The translations under genes were made by a program, and so were the position numbers. From Mycobacterium sp. WUMAC-067 (lineage in GTDB: Bacteria; Actinomycetota; Actinomycetes; Mycobacteriales; Mycobacteriaceae), in NCBI RefSeq assembly GCF_020217485.1, contig NZ_JAEKMI010000005.1, positions 62,001-126,000 of the forward strand: a DNA stretch of 64,000 bases, given 5' to 3'. Below are positions 34,830 through 43,723 of the stretch, one piece after another (positions within the stretch are counted from its first letter, which is position 1; each line of letters starts with the position of its first letter). The notes beneath the pieces were generated by a model, which worked only from the letters and a program-made list of their open reading frames with translations, was not told where the DNA came from and made no database searches.

Positions 34830-35655
34830 ATGACGATCGACGTCTGGATGCAACACCCGACGCTGCGGTTCCTGCGCAGCGACATGCTCGCGTCCCTGCG
34901 GCGCTGGACGGGCGGGTCGATCCCCGACACCGAGATCCCGATCGAGGCGTCGCTGGCGTCGATGGATGCCGCCGGCGTTCAACTGGGCATACTCAGCGCC
35001 TGGCGCGGCCCGAACGGCCAAGACCTCGTCTCCAACGACGAGGTGGCGCAATGGATCGCCGCGCACCCGAACCGATTCGCCGGGCTTGCCACCGTCGACC
35101 TCGATCGCCCCATGGAGGCGGTCCGGGAGCTGAGACGGCGAGTCGAAGAGGGATTCGTCGGCCTGCGGGTGGTGCCGTGGTTGTGGAACGCCCCGCCCAC
35201 CGATCGCCGCTACTATCCGCTGTTCGCCCAAGTGCGTCGAGTCCGGCGTGCCGTTCTGCACCCAGGTCGGCCACACCGGCCCGCTGCGCCCGTCGGAGAC
35301 CGGCCGGCCGATTCCCTACATCGACGAGGTAGCCCTCGACTTCCCGGAACTCGCGATCGTCTGCGGTCACGTCGGCTACCCGTGGACCGAAGAGATGGTC
35401 GCGGTGGCCCGCAAGCACCAAAATGTCTTCATCGACACCTCGGCGTACACGATCAAGCGGCTGCCCGACGAGCTCATCAGATTCATGAAAACCGGTACCG
35501 GACAACGGAAAGTGCTGTTCGGCACCAATTACCCGATGATCGGCCACGAGCACGCGTTGGCGGGCCTGGACGACCTCGGGCTGTCCGACGACGCTCGCCG
35601 AGACTTCTTGCGCGGCAATGCCGAACGAGTGTTCCGACTGGAGGCAGACACGTGA
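34830..35655 (+). pseudogene. Amidohydrolase-family gene with a +1 frameshift, Rv3510c ortholog
   Basis: The first part (from ATG 34830, MTIDVWMQHPTLRFLRSDM) reads as an amidohydrolase-2 protein up to YYPLFA at about 35228. The rest continues one frame over: KCVESGVPFCTQVGHTGPLR through FGTNYPMIGHEHALAG to the stop at 35653-35655. One extra base in the CCC at 35227-35229 explains the shift. Metal-site-like histidines (TQVGHTG, CGHVGYPW) lie in the second part, so the shifted product would be inactive. As the sequence stands, the original frame stays open and runs into ilvX. It could be a true mutation or a sequencing error. The intact product would be about 274 residues, overlapping the ilvX GTG. 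Confidence 0.82.
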
Positions 35656-37202
35656 ACGGCGCTCAGGCCCTGATCAACACCCTGGTCGACGGCGGCGTCG
35701 ACGTGTGCTTCGCCAACCCGGGCACGTCGGAGATGCACTTCGTCGCGGCCCTGGACAGCGTTCCGCGGATGCGCGGCGTGCTGGCCTTGTTCGAGGGGGT
35801 CGCCACCGGCGCGGCCGACGGCTATGCCCGCATCGCCGATCGCCCGGCGGCGGTGCTGCTGCATCTGGGCCCCGGTTTGGGCAACGGCCTGGCCAATCTG
35901 CACAACGCGCGCCGCGCCCGGGTGCCGATGCTGGTGGTCGTCGGTGACCACGCCACGTATCACAAAAAGTACGACGCCCCACTGGAATCCGACATCGACG
36001 CCCTCGCCGGCACCGTCTCGGGATGGGTGCGCCGAACGGGTGACGCCTCCCAGGTCTCGGCCGACGCCGTCGAGGGCATCGCCGCCAGCCGGTGGGGTTC
36101 GCAGATCTCGACGCTGATCCTGCCCGCCGACGTGTCCTGGTCCGACGGCGCCCAGCTGTTCTCCAACCTGGAGGCACAGCCGGCGGGCGCCGACCCCCTG
36201 CTGGCGCCGGAGGTGGCCGAGGTGCTCGGCTCCGGGGAGCCGACGGTGATCATGGTGGGCGGCGACGCCACCCGCCGCGCCGGCCTGGACGCGGCCACCC
36301 GGATCGCCGCGGCCACGGGCGCGCGGGTGCTGTGCGAGACGTTCCCCGCCCGGCTCGAGCGCGGCGCCGGCATCCCCGCCGTCGACCGGCTGGCCTATTT
36401 CGCCGAAGCCGCCACGGCCCAGCTGGACGGCGCCAAACATCTGGTGCTGGCCGGCGCCAAGTCGCCGGTGTCATTCTTCGCCTACCCCGGCATGCCCAGC
36501 GACCTGGTGCCGGCCGGCTGCGAGGTGCACGTGCTCGCCGAACACAGCGGCGCTGCGGATGCGTTGACCGCCTTGGCGGATCAGGTGGCGCCGGGGACGG
36601 TGGCGGCGGTGGCGGCCGCGTCGCGCCCGAAGCTGCCGACTGGCGCGCTGACGTCGGCGTCGGCCGCCGACGTCATCGGGGCGCTGATGCCGGAACGGGC
36701 GATCGTGGTCGACGAGTCGAACACCTCCGGACTGCTGCTCGCCCAGGCCACCGCCGGGGCGCCGGCACACGACTGGCTGACCCTGACCGGTGGGGCGATC
36801 GGCTACGGCATTCCCGCGGCGGTCGGTGCGGCGATCGCCGCCCCGGACCGTCCGGTGCTGTGCCTGGAATCCGACGGCTCAGCCATGTACACGATTGCGG
36901 GGTTGTGGACCCAGGCGCGGGAGAACCTCAACGTCACCACCGTGGTGTACAACAACAGCGCCTACGACATCCTGCGCATCGAGCTGCAACGGGTCGGCGC
37001 CGGGTCGGCCCCCGGGCCCGAAGCCCTGTCCCTGCTCGACTTATCCGACCCCACAATGGATTTCGTGAAACTCAGCGAGGGCATGGGGGTGCCGGCCCGG
37101 CGTGTCACCACCGCCGAGGAGTTCGCCGATGCGCTGCGCGCCGCGTTCGCGGAACCCGGCCCGCATCTGATCGACGCCGTGGTGCCGTCAATAACGGGCT
37201 AG
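35652..37202 (+). CDS. ilvX: Acetolactate-synthase-like thiamine diphosphate enzyme IlvX
   Basis: ThDP-dependent enzyme of 516 residues (M. tuberculosis IlvX 515). The catalytic glutamate lies in ALFEGVATGAADGYARI (Glu48), and the ThDP/Mg motif is CLESDGSAMYTIAGLWTQAR with VVYNNSAYDILR. It lacks the regulatory-subunit and FAD-site features of true acetohydroxyacid synthases, so the substrate may be a different 2-keto acid. GTG at 35652 overlaps the stop of the frameshifted amidohydrolase (GTGA). Its 3' end overlaps the convergent gene by 15 bases. Confidence 0.9.
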   Translation: MNGAQALINTLVDGGVDVCFANPGTSEMHFVAALDSVPRMRGVLALFEGVATGAADGYARIADRPAAVLLHLGPGLGNGLANLHNARRARVPMLVVVGDHATYHKKYDAPLESDIDALAGTVSGWVRRTGDASQVSADAVEGIAASRWGSQISTLILPADVSWSDGAQLFSNLEAQPAGADPLLAPEVAEVLGSGEPTVIMVGGDATRRAGLDAATRIAAATGARVLCETFPARLERGAGIPAVDRLAYFAEAATAQLDGAKHLVLAGAKSPVSFFAYPGMPSDLVPAGCEVHVLAEHSGAADALTALADQVAPGTVAAVAAASRPKLPTGALTSASAADVIGALMPERAIVVDESNTSGLLLAQATAGAPAHDWLTLTGGAIGYGIPAAVGAAIAAPDRPVLCLESDGSAMYTIAGLWTQARENLNVTTVVYNNSAYDILRIELQRVGAGSAPGPEALSLLDLSDPTMDFVKLSEGMGVPARRVTTAEEFADALRAAFAEPGPHLIDAVVPSITG

Positions 37203-37901
37203 GGTCGGCAGCCGGCTCAGCAACCAGTCCGTCATCGTATTGACCACGTCGACGCCGGTCTCGAACGCGCCGTCGTGCGCGTCCGCCGCCAGCGCCACGC
37301 CCCACTGCCCGGACGGGGTGGGAACGATCCCGAATTGCCGGACCAGGTACTCGCCGTGCACGCCCGGACCCCAACCCCCTTTTGCGGCAATCCCTTTGGC
37401 CGCCAGCCCCCATTGGTCACCGCTGGTGAGTCGTTGCATCAGGTCGATCACCTCGCCGGCGTCGGGGATGGTCGGTAGCTCCGCGGCGAAGCGCGCCTGG
37501 CGCTGCAGGCTCCACTGCGTTTGGCCGAACGCGGTGAAGCCGCGACGAAGTCGGCGTGACTCGACCACCGTCGCGGTGTCACCGCCTTCGGCCACCACCG
37601 CCTGAACCTGCCGTGCCGCGTCGGCCGGCTCGCCCAACTGCGACCACAACTGTTCGGACGCGCGATTGTCGGATTCGGTGATGGCCTTCACGGCGAAATC
37701 GCGGGCGCCCAGCCAATCGTTGCGCAGCGCCGCCACCACCAGGGGCACCTTGATCGTCGACCATGCCACGCCGGACCACCAGCTCCCCAGCGAAAATGTC
37801 CTATCCGGCCGGGCGATCGCGACGCCGACGTTCGCCGGCACCGCGGCGGAAAGCTGTTCGAAGCTGGCTTCCAACGCGAGCTCGAGAGGCCGTGCCGTCA
37901 T
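37188..37901 (-). CDS. Class A beta-lactamase-like serine hydrolase without signal peptide
   Basis: Protein of 237 residues with the three penicillin-recognising motifs: S48-T-I-K51, S77-D-N79 and K174-G-G (in place of KTG). I see no Glu equivalent to the class A Glu166 loop (ExxLN) and no signal peptide or lipobox at the N-terminus (MTARPLELALEASFEQL). A cytosolic serine hydrolase or esterase is as likely as a beta-lactamase. It is convergent with ilvX and overlaps its end by 15 bases. The ATG at 37901 is used. Confidence 0.8.
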   Translation of the reverse strand: MTARPLELALEASFEQLSAAVPANVGVAIARPDRTFSLGSWWSGVAWSTIKVPLVVAALRNDWLGARDFAVKAITESDNRASEQLWSQLGEPADAARQVQAVVAEGGDTATVVESRRLRRGFTAFGQTQWSLQRQARFAAELPTIPDAGEVIDLMQRLTSGDQWGLAAKGIAAKGGWGPGVHGEYLVRQFGIVPTPSGQWGVALAADAHDGAFETGVDVVNTMTDWLLSRLPTLARY

Positions 37902-38039
37902 GCGCTGGTGCCGATTTCGGCGTGCGGGACAGCGACGCCGGGGTGGGGGACCGGCGCATCAACCATCGGGTCTCCTTGTCGTTGCGGCGTGTTCGGTGCG
38001 GATCGGCGCTCAGCTACGCCGTGCGCCGGGCGATAACCA

Positions 38040-38270
38040 TCAGCCCGATGGCGGGGGCAGCGGCGGTAGCGGCGGCCCGTCGTCGGGCGGGGGAGGGGCT
38101 TCCCAGGGTTCGGGGTCCGGCGTCGGCGGCGACCACACCAGCGGCGGCGGTGGAGGCAGGGGAGGCGGCGGGGGCGGTTCCGCCGCGGCGAAACCGGCGC
38201 CCAGCCCGAGTGCGGCGCCACCCAGCGACCCAACCAGGATCGAGCCGGCGATCATTTCGCGGATTTTCAT
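38040..38270 (-). CDS. Small exported proline-rich protein
   Basis: Predicted precursor of 76 residues. The N-terminus MKIREMIAGSILVGSLGG plus a short hydrophobic stretch ends in GFAAAEP, a plausible signal peptidase site. The mature part of about 45 residues is mostly proline with acidic residues and two tryptophans (PPLVWSPPTPDPEPWEAP). The signal peptide supports a real gene although the rest is low-complexity. Function is unknown; such peptides are often cell-wall or surface associated. The ATG at 38270 is used (TTG at 38273 would add one residue). Confidence 0.68.
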   Translation of the reverse strand: MKIREMIAGSILVGSLGGAALGLGAGFAAAEPPPPPPLPPPPPLVWSPPTPDPEPWEAPPPPDDGPPLPPLPPPSG

Positions 38271-38327
38271 CAAGCGCTGAGTTTACTGCTTGGGCGGCGC
38301 ATCCGGCCGCAACGCCCGTCCGCACCC

Positions 38328-39839
38328 CTAGCGGTGGATCTTCCAGACCGGGTCGCCGCAGTCGACACCCTGAGCGGCCAACTGTCGCTTCAGCACTTTG
38401 AACGTCACCGTCCGCGGAAGCTCGGCGCTGACCCGCACGTACGACGGCCATTGCTTGGGTCCCAGGTCCGGCTGCTCGGCCAGGAAGGCGCGGAACTTCT
38501 CGTCGTCGAACTCGGTGCCCGGCGCCATCACCACCGCGGCCATGACTTGGTCGCCGACGATCGCGTCGGGCACCGGATACACCGCCACCTCGGTGAGATC
38601 GGGGTGGCGCAGCAACACCCGCTCGATGGGCGCGGCACCGAGGTTTTCGCCGTCGACCCGCATCCAATCACCCAGCCGCCCAGCGAAATACGCGTAGCCG
38701 GCGTCATCACGGTAGGCGAGATCGCCGCTGTGGTAGACCCCGCCGGCCATCCGCTCCGCCTCCGCGGCGGCGTCGTTGTAGTAACCCTCGAAACGCCCAG
38801 GCCCCGCGGCGTTCACCAGTTCGCCGACCACGCCCGGCGGGCATGGCGTGCCGGTGTCGGGATCGACGATGTCGATGCCCGGCGGAAGGGGGCCCAATGA
38901 ACCCGGCGGTGTGTCGGGGGTGCGCGCGATCGCCACGCCGCCTTCCGTGGAACCGAACCCGTCCTGCACGACACACCCGAATCGGCGGCCGAAGCGCTCG
39001 ATGTCATCGGGCACACCCTCGTTGCCGTACACCGCGCGCAGCGGGTTGTCCGCGTCGTCGGGCCGCTCGGGTGTGGCGAGCACATAGGACAAAGGCTTGC
39101 CCACGTAATTCGCGTACGTGGCGCCGTAGCGGCGGACGTCGGGCAAGAACCCCGAGGCGGAGAACTTGCGCCGCAACGCCATTGAGCCCGAGCAGGCCGC
39201 CGCCACCGCCCAGCCGACCAACACCGCATTGGAATGAAACAGCGGCATCGACACGTAGCAGACATCGTCGGGGCCGAGGCCGAAGCGCTGTGACATCGTC
39301 ACGCCCGCGATCGCGACCTTGCCGTGGCTGCACTTGACCGCCTTGGGCTCGCCGCTGGTTCCCGACGTGAAGATCAACATGAACAGATCCGCCGGCGAGG
39401 CCTCCTGAAAGGAGATCTGCGCGTCACGGTGCGCGGCGACCTCCTCGGCCCACGCGGCGGAGTCGGCGTTGAGGTGCTCGATATCACCCAGCGTCTCAGC
39501 CGATTTGGAGTCGGCGAGTACCAATTGGCAGTCGGCACGGGCGATGTCGCGCTGCAGCGCCTCGCCGCGGCGCACCGGGTTGAGCCCGACCGGCACGATC
39601 CCCGACATTCCCGCCGCCACCAGCACCGCCGAGAAGAAGGGGGTGTTCTCCAGCAGCACGCCGACATGCGGCGGCCGGGCGGGGTCGAGCCGCTCACGCA
39701 GCGCCGCGGCGATCGCGGCGCCGTGCTGCAGGTGATCCCGCCAGCTGGTGAACGAGTCCTCGAAGTAGATACCGCGATCGTCGATCTCGGTCAGCGGCTC
39801 CAGCAGCTTGGTGACCGTCAGGTCATCGGTGAGGTCCAT
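38328..39839 (-). CDS. fadD17: Acyl-CoA synthetase FadD17
   Basis: AMP-forming fatty-acyl/steroid-acyl CoA ligase of 503 residues. It has MLIFTSGTSGEPKAV (ATP-binding), GFGSTEGGVAI, and the C-terminal SAELPRTVTFKVLKRQL. In M. tuberculosis FadD17 (Rv3506) is reported to activate shorter (C24) steroid side-chain acids as well as C8 groups. It is the last gene of the fadE26-fadE27-fadD17 operon and starts five bases after the fadE27 stop. Confidence 0.94.
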   Translation of the reverse strand: MDLTDDLTVTKLLEPLTEIDDRGIYFEDSFTSWRDHLQHGAAIAAALRERLDPARPPHVGVLLENTPFFSAVLVAAGMSGIVPVGLNPVRRGEALQRDIARADCQLVLADSKSAETLGDIEHLNADSAAWAEEVAAHRDAQISFQEASPADLFMLIFTSGTSGEPKAVKCSHGKVAIAGVTMSQRFGLGPDDVCYVSMPLFHSNAVLVGWAVAAACSGSMALRRKFSASGFLPDVRRYGATYANYVGKPLSYVLATPERPDDADNPLRAVYGNEGVPDDIERFGRRFGCVVQDGFGSTEGGVAIARTPDTPPGSLGPLPPGIDIVDPDTGTPCPPGVVGELVNAAGPGRFEGYYNDAAAEAERMAGGVYHSGDLAYRDDAGYAYFAGRLGDWMRVDGENLGAAPIERVLLRHPDLTEVAVYPVPDAIVGDQVMAAVVMAPGTEFDDEKFRAFLAEQPDLGPKQWPSYVRVSAELPRTVTFKVLKRQLAAQGVDCGDPVWKIHR

Positions 39840-39844
39840 TGCGC

Positions 39845-40942
39845 CTAGGCGGGCGTCTCCGCCAGCTCGCGCCCGATGCGACGCAGCTGCCCGGTGGCGC
39901 CGCCCAAGGCGAACTCGATCTCCTTGGCGGCCAGGAAGTAGCGGTGCGCCGGGTGGTCGGTGTCGACGCCGACACCCCCGTGCACGTGCACGATGGTGTG
40001 CGCCACCCGGTGACCCGCGTCGGCGGCCCAGAACGCCGCGCTGGCGACGTCGATCTCGGCCGGAATGTCTTCCGAGACTCGCCAGGCCGCCTGGGTGAGC
40101 GTGAGTCGCAACCCCTTGACGTCGATGTAGCCGTCGGCGAGCCGCTGCGAGACCGCCTGGAAGCTGCCGATGGGTCGGTCGAACTGCTCGCGCTCGCGGG
40201 CGTATTCGGCGGTCATCTGCAGGCCACGCTCGAGCACCCCGAGCTGGAAAGCGCTGCGGCCCAAGGTCCCCAGCGTGCCGATCCAGGTCACGACCTCGGC
40301 GCCGCCGACCTTGCGGGCGCCGTCCACCTCGGTTCCGTCCAGCGCGAGGTGCCCGACGCTGCCCAGGCCGGTGGTTTCCAGCGCGGTCAGCGTGACGCCG
40401 GGATCGTCGGCGGCAACCAGGAATACCGCTGTGCCGGAATCTGTCTCGGCGGGGACCAGGAACGCGTCGGCCACCGGGCCGAAGCCGACCTGGGTGCGGG
40501 TGCCGGTCAGCCGGTAGCCGGCGCCGCCGCTGACCGCCTGCACCGGGCCCTCGCCCATCTCACCGTCGAGGGCAACGGTCAGCGTCTTCTCGCCGTTGAC
40601 CGCCGGCACGCCCCAGCTCTGCTGCAGCTCTTCGGAGCCGAACCGGGCCAGCGCCCCGGCGCCCAGCATCACCGACTCCAGGTAGGGCACCGCGGCCAGC
40701 TGATGCCCCAGGGCGACCAGGATTGCGATCTGCTCGAGCGCGCCGAAGCCGTCGCCGCCGAGCGCCGGCGCGGACGCGCTGGACAGGATGCCGGCGTCGA
40801 TCAGCTTTCGCCACAGGTCGCGGTCGAACCGCTGATCGAGCCCGTCGAGCTCACGCTGGTGTTCGGGTGTGCACACCGAGTCCACGATCGTGTCGACCAG
40901 GTTGCCGAGGTCGTTCGCCGCTTCGGTTGTCGTGAAATCCAT
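39845..40942 (-). CDS. fadE27: Acyl-CoA dehydrogenase ChsE5 (FadE27)
   Basis: Acyl-CoA dehydrogenase subunit of 365 residues that pairs with FadE26 to form the ChsE4-ChsE5 heterotetramer, which desaturates the full-length side-chain CoA ester. C-terminal helices include REQFDRPIGSFQAVSQRLADGYI and HGGVGVDTDHPAHRYFLAAKE. As in other heteromeric steroid dehydrogenases, the FAD and active site are shared between subunits, so it depends on the upstream gene. It starts at ATG 40942, 29 bases after the fadE26 stop. Confidence 0.94.
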   Translation of the reverse strand: MDFTTTEAANDLGNLVDTIVDSVCTPEHQRELDGLDQRFDRDLWRKLIDAGILSSASAPALGGDGFGALEQIAILVALGHQLAAVPYLESVMLGAGALARFGSEELQQSWGVPAVNGEKTLTVALDGEMGEGPVQAVSGGAGYRLTGTRTQVGFGPVADAFLVPAETDSGTAVFLVAADDPGVTLTALETTGLGSVGHLALDGTEVDGARKVGGAEVVTWIGTLGTLGRSAFQLGVLERGLQMTAEYAREREQFDRPIGSFQAVSQRLADGYIDVKGLRLTLTQAAWRVSEDIPAEIDVASAAFWAADAGHRVAHTIVHVHGGVGVDTDHPAHRYFLAAKEIEFALGGATGQLRRIGRELAETPA

Positions 40943-40971
40943 GAACGTCCGTCCTTCTATTACGTAGCGGC

Positions 40972-42153
40972 TCAGCGGTTGCGGGGCAGACCGAGGGCGA
41001 CCATGCCGATGATGTCGCGCTGCACTTCGTTGGTGCCGCCGCCGAAGGTCAGGATCAGGCAGGCCCGGTGCATCCGCTCGACCCGGCCGCGCAGCAACGC
41101 GCCCGGCGAATTCTGGCGCACCGTCGCCGCGGTACCGAGCACCTCCATCAGCAGCCGGTAGGCCTCGGTGGCCAGCTCGGTGCCGTAGACCTTGGCCGCC
41201 GACGCGTCGGCGGGCGACAGGTCTTCACTCGCCGCCGAGGCCAGTTCCCAGTTGATCAGCTTGAGGACCTCGGCCTTGGCGTGCACCCGGGCCAGGTTGA
41301 GCTGCACCCACTCCGAGTCGATGAGCCGGGCGCCCCCGGCGTCCTTGGTGTTCTGCGCCCATTCGCGCACCTCGCGCAGGGCCAAAAAGATCGGTTGCGG
41401 CGACACCAGGGCGACGCGCTCGTGGTTGAGCTGGTTGGTCACCAGCTTCCAGCCGCCGTTCTCCTCGCCGATCAGGTTGGTCACCGGGACGCGCACGTCG
41501 GAGTAGTAGGTGGCGCTGGTGTCCACGCCGGCCATGGTGTGCACCGGAGTCCAGGAGAAACCCTCCGCGGTGGTCGGCACGGTGAGCATCGAAATGCCGC
41601 GGTGCTTCTTGGCCTCGGGATTGGTGCGTACCGCCAGCCACACCCAGTCGGCGTAGGCGATCAGGCTGGTCCACATCTTCTGGCCGTTGATGACGTAGTC
41701 GTCGCCGTCGCGCACCGCGGTGGTGCGCAGATTGGCCAGGTCGGTGCCCGCGCCGGGCTCGGAGTAGCCGATCGAGAAGTGCAGCTCGCCCGCGGCGATC
41801 TTGGGCAGGAAGAACTTCTTCTGTTCCTCGGTGCCGAACGCCATGATCGTCGGCGCCACGCTGTTGATCGTCAGGAACGGCACCGGCACACCGGCGATGG
41901 CGGCCTCGTCGGTGAAGATCAGCGAGTCCATCGGCGAGCGGTCCTGGCCGCCGTACTCGGTGGGCCAGTTCAGGGTGAGCCACCCGTCTTTGCCCATCTG
42001 CGCGACGGTGTCGCGGTACGCGGTACCGGTGCCGACCTCGCCGCCACCTGAAGAGGTCAGCGCCTCGCGGCGCTCCGGGGTCATCAGGTTGGTGAAGTAC
42101 GACCGCAGCTCGCGACGCAGCTCTTCCTGCTCCGGGGTGTAACTGATGCGCAT
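40972..42153 (-). CDS. fadE26: Acyl-CoA dehydrogenase ChsE4 (FadE26)
   Basis: Acyl-CoA dehydrogenase of 393 residues, partner of FadE27. It has FSIGYSEPGAGTDLANLRTT (FAD-binding middle domain), NGQKMWTS, and the C-terminal ILTFGGGTNEVQRDIIGM. In the crystallised M. tuberculosis pair the catalytic glutamate belongs to the ChsE4 chain. It is the first gene of the operon; the KstR box lies 91 bases upstream, shared with fdxD. The ATG at 42153 gives MRISYTPEQEELRRELRSYF, typical for the family. Confidence 0.94.
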   Translation of the reverse strand: MRISYTPEQEELRRELRSYFTNLMTPERREALTSSGGGEVGTGTAYRDTVAQMGKDGWLTLNWPTEYGGQDRSPMDSLIFTDEAAIAGVPVPFLTINSVAPTIMAFGTEEQKKFFLPKIAAGELHFSIGYSEPGAGTDLANLRTTAVRDGDDYVINGQKMWTSLIAYADWVWLAVRTNPEAKKHRGISMLTVPTTAEGFSWTPVHTMAGVDTSATYYSDVRVPVTNLIGEENGGWKLVTNQLNHERVALVSPQPIFLALREVREWAQNTKDAGGARLIDSEWVQLNLARVHAKAEVLKLINWELASAASEDLSPADASAAKVYGTELATEAYRLLMEVLGTAATVRQNSPGALLRGRVERMHRACLILTFGGGTNEVQRDIIGMVALGLPRNR

Positions 42154-42244
42154 TTCAGCCGTCCTTCAAGTCAACGACGTTTCCGATTACAACCCTCGTC
42201 ACAGGCTGCAGCTCGACCAACGGCTACCCATTCGTCTTCCCGGT

Positions 42245-42258
42245 TGTAACACGTTCTA
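42245..42258. promoter_or_regulatory. KstR operator between fadE26 and fdxD
   Basis: TGTAACACGTTCTA matches TNNAACNNGTTNNA. It lies in the divergent region and is positioned to control fadE26-fadE27-fadD17 on one side and fdxD-hsd4A on the other. Confidence 0.9.
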
Positions 42259-42365
42259 GTCTGGGAATCCAGCGACCGTTTCCCCATCGGTGTCGGGGTC
42301 TTATGGTGGACCTACATACTGATGGGGTGAGTCCTGCGGTGAAGGCCAGGTTCAAGGAGGGTGCT

Positions 42366-42557
42366 GTGCGGGTGATCGTGGACCGTGACCGGTGCGAAGG
42401 TAACGCAGTGTGCTTGGGAATCTCCCCGGATATCTTCGACCTGGACGACGAGGACTACGCCGTGGTGAAGCTGGACCCGATTCCGTCCGACAAAGAGCAG
42501 TTGGCCGAGCAAGCGATCGCGGAGTGCCCGCGCGCGGCTCTGCTGCGTGAAAACTAG
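42366..42557 (+). CDS. fdxD: Ferredoxin FdxD
   Basis: Small ferredoxin of 63 residues: VRVIVDRDRCEGNAVCLGIS and the closing AIAECPRAALLREN. The cluster ligands read C-x5-C ... C-P. The middle ligand position of a normal CxxCxxC motif is occupied by a non-cysteine, as in P450-linked 3Fe-4S ferredoxins. It is a likely electron donor for Cyp125 or Cyp142, an inference from family and regulon. GTG at 42366 is chosen because CAAGGAGGG lies just upstream and the length then equals M. tuberculosis FdxD; an ATG at 42303 would add 21 residues. hsd4A follows. Confidence 0.93.
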   Translation: MRVIVDRDRCEGNAVCLGISPDIFDLDDEDYAVVKLDPIPSDKEQLAEQAIAECPRAALLREN

Positions 42558-42570
42558 AGGTATTCATAAA

Positions 42571-43485
42571 TTGACTAGCAGCACGAACGCGACCGATCTC
42601 TCCGGAAAGGTCGCGGTGGTCACCGGTGCGGCCGCGGGCCTGGGACGGGCCGAGGCGCTCGGCCTGGCGCGCCTCGGAGCGACCGTGGTCGTCAATGACA
42701 TCGCCGCCGCGTTGGATGCCTCCGACGTCATCGATGAAATCAATTCTTCGGGTTCGAAGGCCGTCGCCGTCGCCGGGGACATCAGCGAACGCTCCACCGC
42801 CGACGAACTCGTCGCCCAGGCCGACGGGCTGGGCGGGCTCGACATCGTGGTCAACAACGCCGGCATCACGCGCGACCGGATGCTGTTCAACATGTCCGAC
42901 GAGGAGTGGGACCAGGTCATCGCCGTGCACCTGCGCGGCCACTTCCTGCTGACCCGCAACGCCGCCACCTACTGGCGCTCCAAGGCCAAGGGGGCGGGCG
43001 GCCAGATCTTCGGCCGGATCGTCAACACCGCCTCGGAGGCCGGCCTGGTCGGCCCGGTCGGGCAGGCGAACTACGGTGCCGCCAAGGCGGGCATCATTTC
43101 GCTCACCCTCACGGCCGCGCGGGCGCTGGGCCGCTACGGCGTGTGCGCCAACGCCATCTGCCCCCGCGCGCGCACCGCGATGACGGCCGACGTCTTCGGC
43201 GACGCACCGGAGGTGGAAACGGGCGGCGTCGATCCGCTGTCGCCAGAGCACGTAGTCAATCTGGTCACGTTCCTGTCCTCCCCGGCGGCCGCGGAAGTCA
43301 ACGGCCAGGTGTTCATCGTCTACGGTCCACAGGTGACATTGGTCGCTGCCCCGACCGTCGAGCGCAAATTCAGCGCCAACGGCGCCGCTTGGGACCCTGC
43401 ACAACTGAGCGCGACGCTGCAGGATTACTTTGCTGGACGTGATCCTGAGCACAATTTTTCGGCGAGCGCACTGATGGATCAATAG
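42571..43485 (+). CDS. hsd4A: Hydroxyacyl-CoA dehydrogenase Hsd4A (ChsB1), SDR family
   Basis: SDR of 304 residues that oxidises the 22-hydroxy CoA ester to the keto form, supplying the FadA5 substrate. It has VVTGAAAGLGRAEALGLARL, NNAGITRDRM, NTASEAG and YGAAKAG (Ser-Tyr-Lys triad). A C-terminal extension (VERKFSANGAAWDP) is typical of the peroxisomal multifunctional-enzyme type. The start is taken as TTG at 42571 because TSSTNATDLSGKVAVV matches the M. tuberculosis N-terminus; GTG at 42547 is an alternative. It lies 13 bases after fdxD. Confidence 0.92.
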   Translation: MTSSTNATDLSGKVAVVTGAAAGLGRAEALGLARLGATVVVNDIAAALDASDVIDEINSSGSKAVAVAGDISERSTADELVAQADGLGGLDIVVNNAGITRDRMLFNMSDEEWDQVIAVHLRGHFLLTRNAATYWRSKAKGAGGQIFGRIVNTASEAGLVGPVGQANYGAAKAGIISLTLTAARALGRYGVCANAICPRARTAMTADVFGDAPEVETGGVDPLSPEHVVNLVTFLSSPAAAEVNGQVFIVYGPQVTLVAAPTVERKFSANGAAWDPAQLSATLQDYFAGRDPEHNFSASALMDQ

Positions 43486-43599
43486 CCATTTTCGGCTCGT
43501 CGATCGGGGGGAATCGGCAGGTAGAACGTGTGTCAGTTTGACACGTGACAAGTGCTTCTGACCTGGCGAATTAACGGTTGGGATAAGAAATGCTGTTCA

Positions 43600-43630
43600 T
43601 TGACATGGTGAACTTGTTCTGAGTTAATAT
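43600..43630 (+). promoter_or_regulatory. mce4 promoter with a KstR-like operator between -35 and -10
   Basis: TTGACA (43600-43605) and TTAATA/TAATAT (43624-43630) are spaced 18-19 bases apart. The spacer holds GTGAACTTGTTCTG (43608-43621), which has the KstR core AACNNGTT but lacks the flanking T and A. A second imperfect site, TAGAACGTGTGTCA (43522-43535), lies further upstream. A repressor on the spacer would block polymerase directly. Confidence 0.6.
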
Positions 43631-43723
43631 GATCCGGCTCACACCGAGCCCCGCGCGACCGTAGACCACGCAAAGGCCAGCCATAGACTTCGCCGAGACC
43701 AGCCAAGGGGGGAGACCGAGTTG

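Noticed and set aside
34830..37202. A single 790-residue amidohydrolase-IlvX fusion protein
   Set aside because: Between about 35229 and 35652 this frame shows no family similarity, while the amidohydrolase continues in the next frame. A frameshift explains it better than a fusion.
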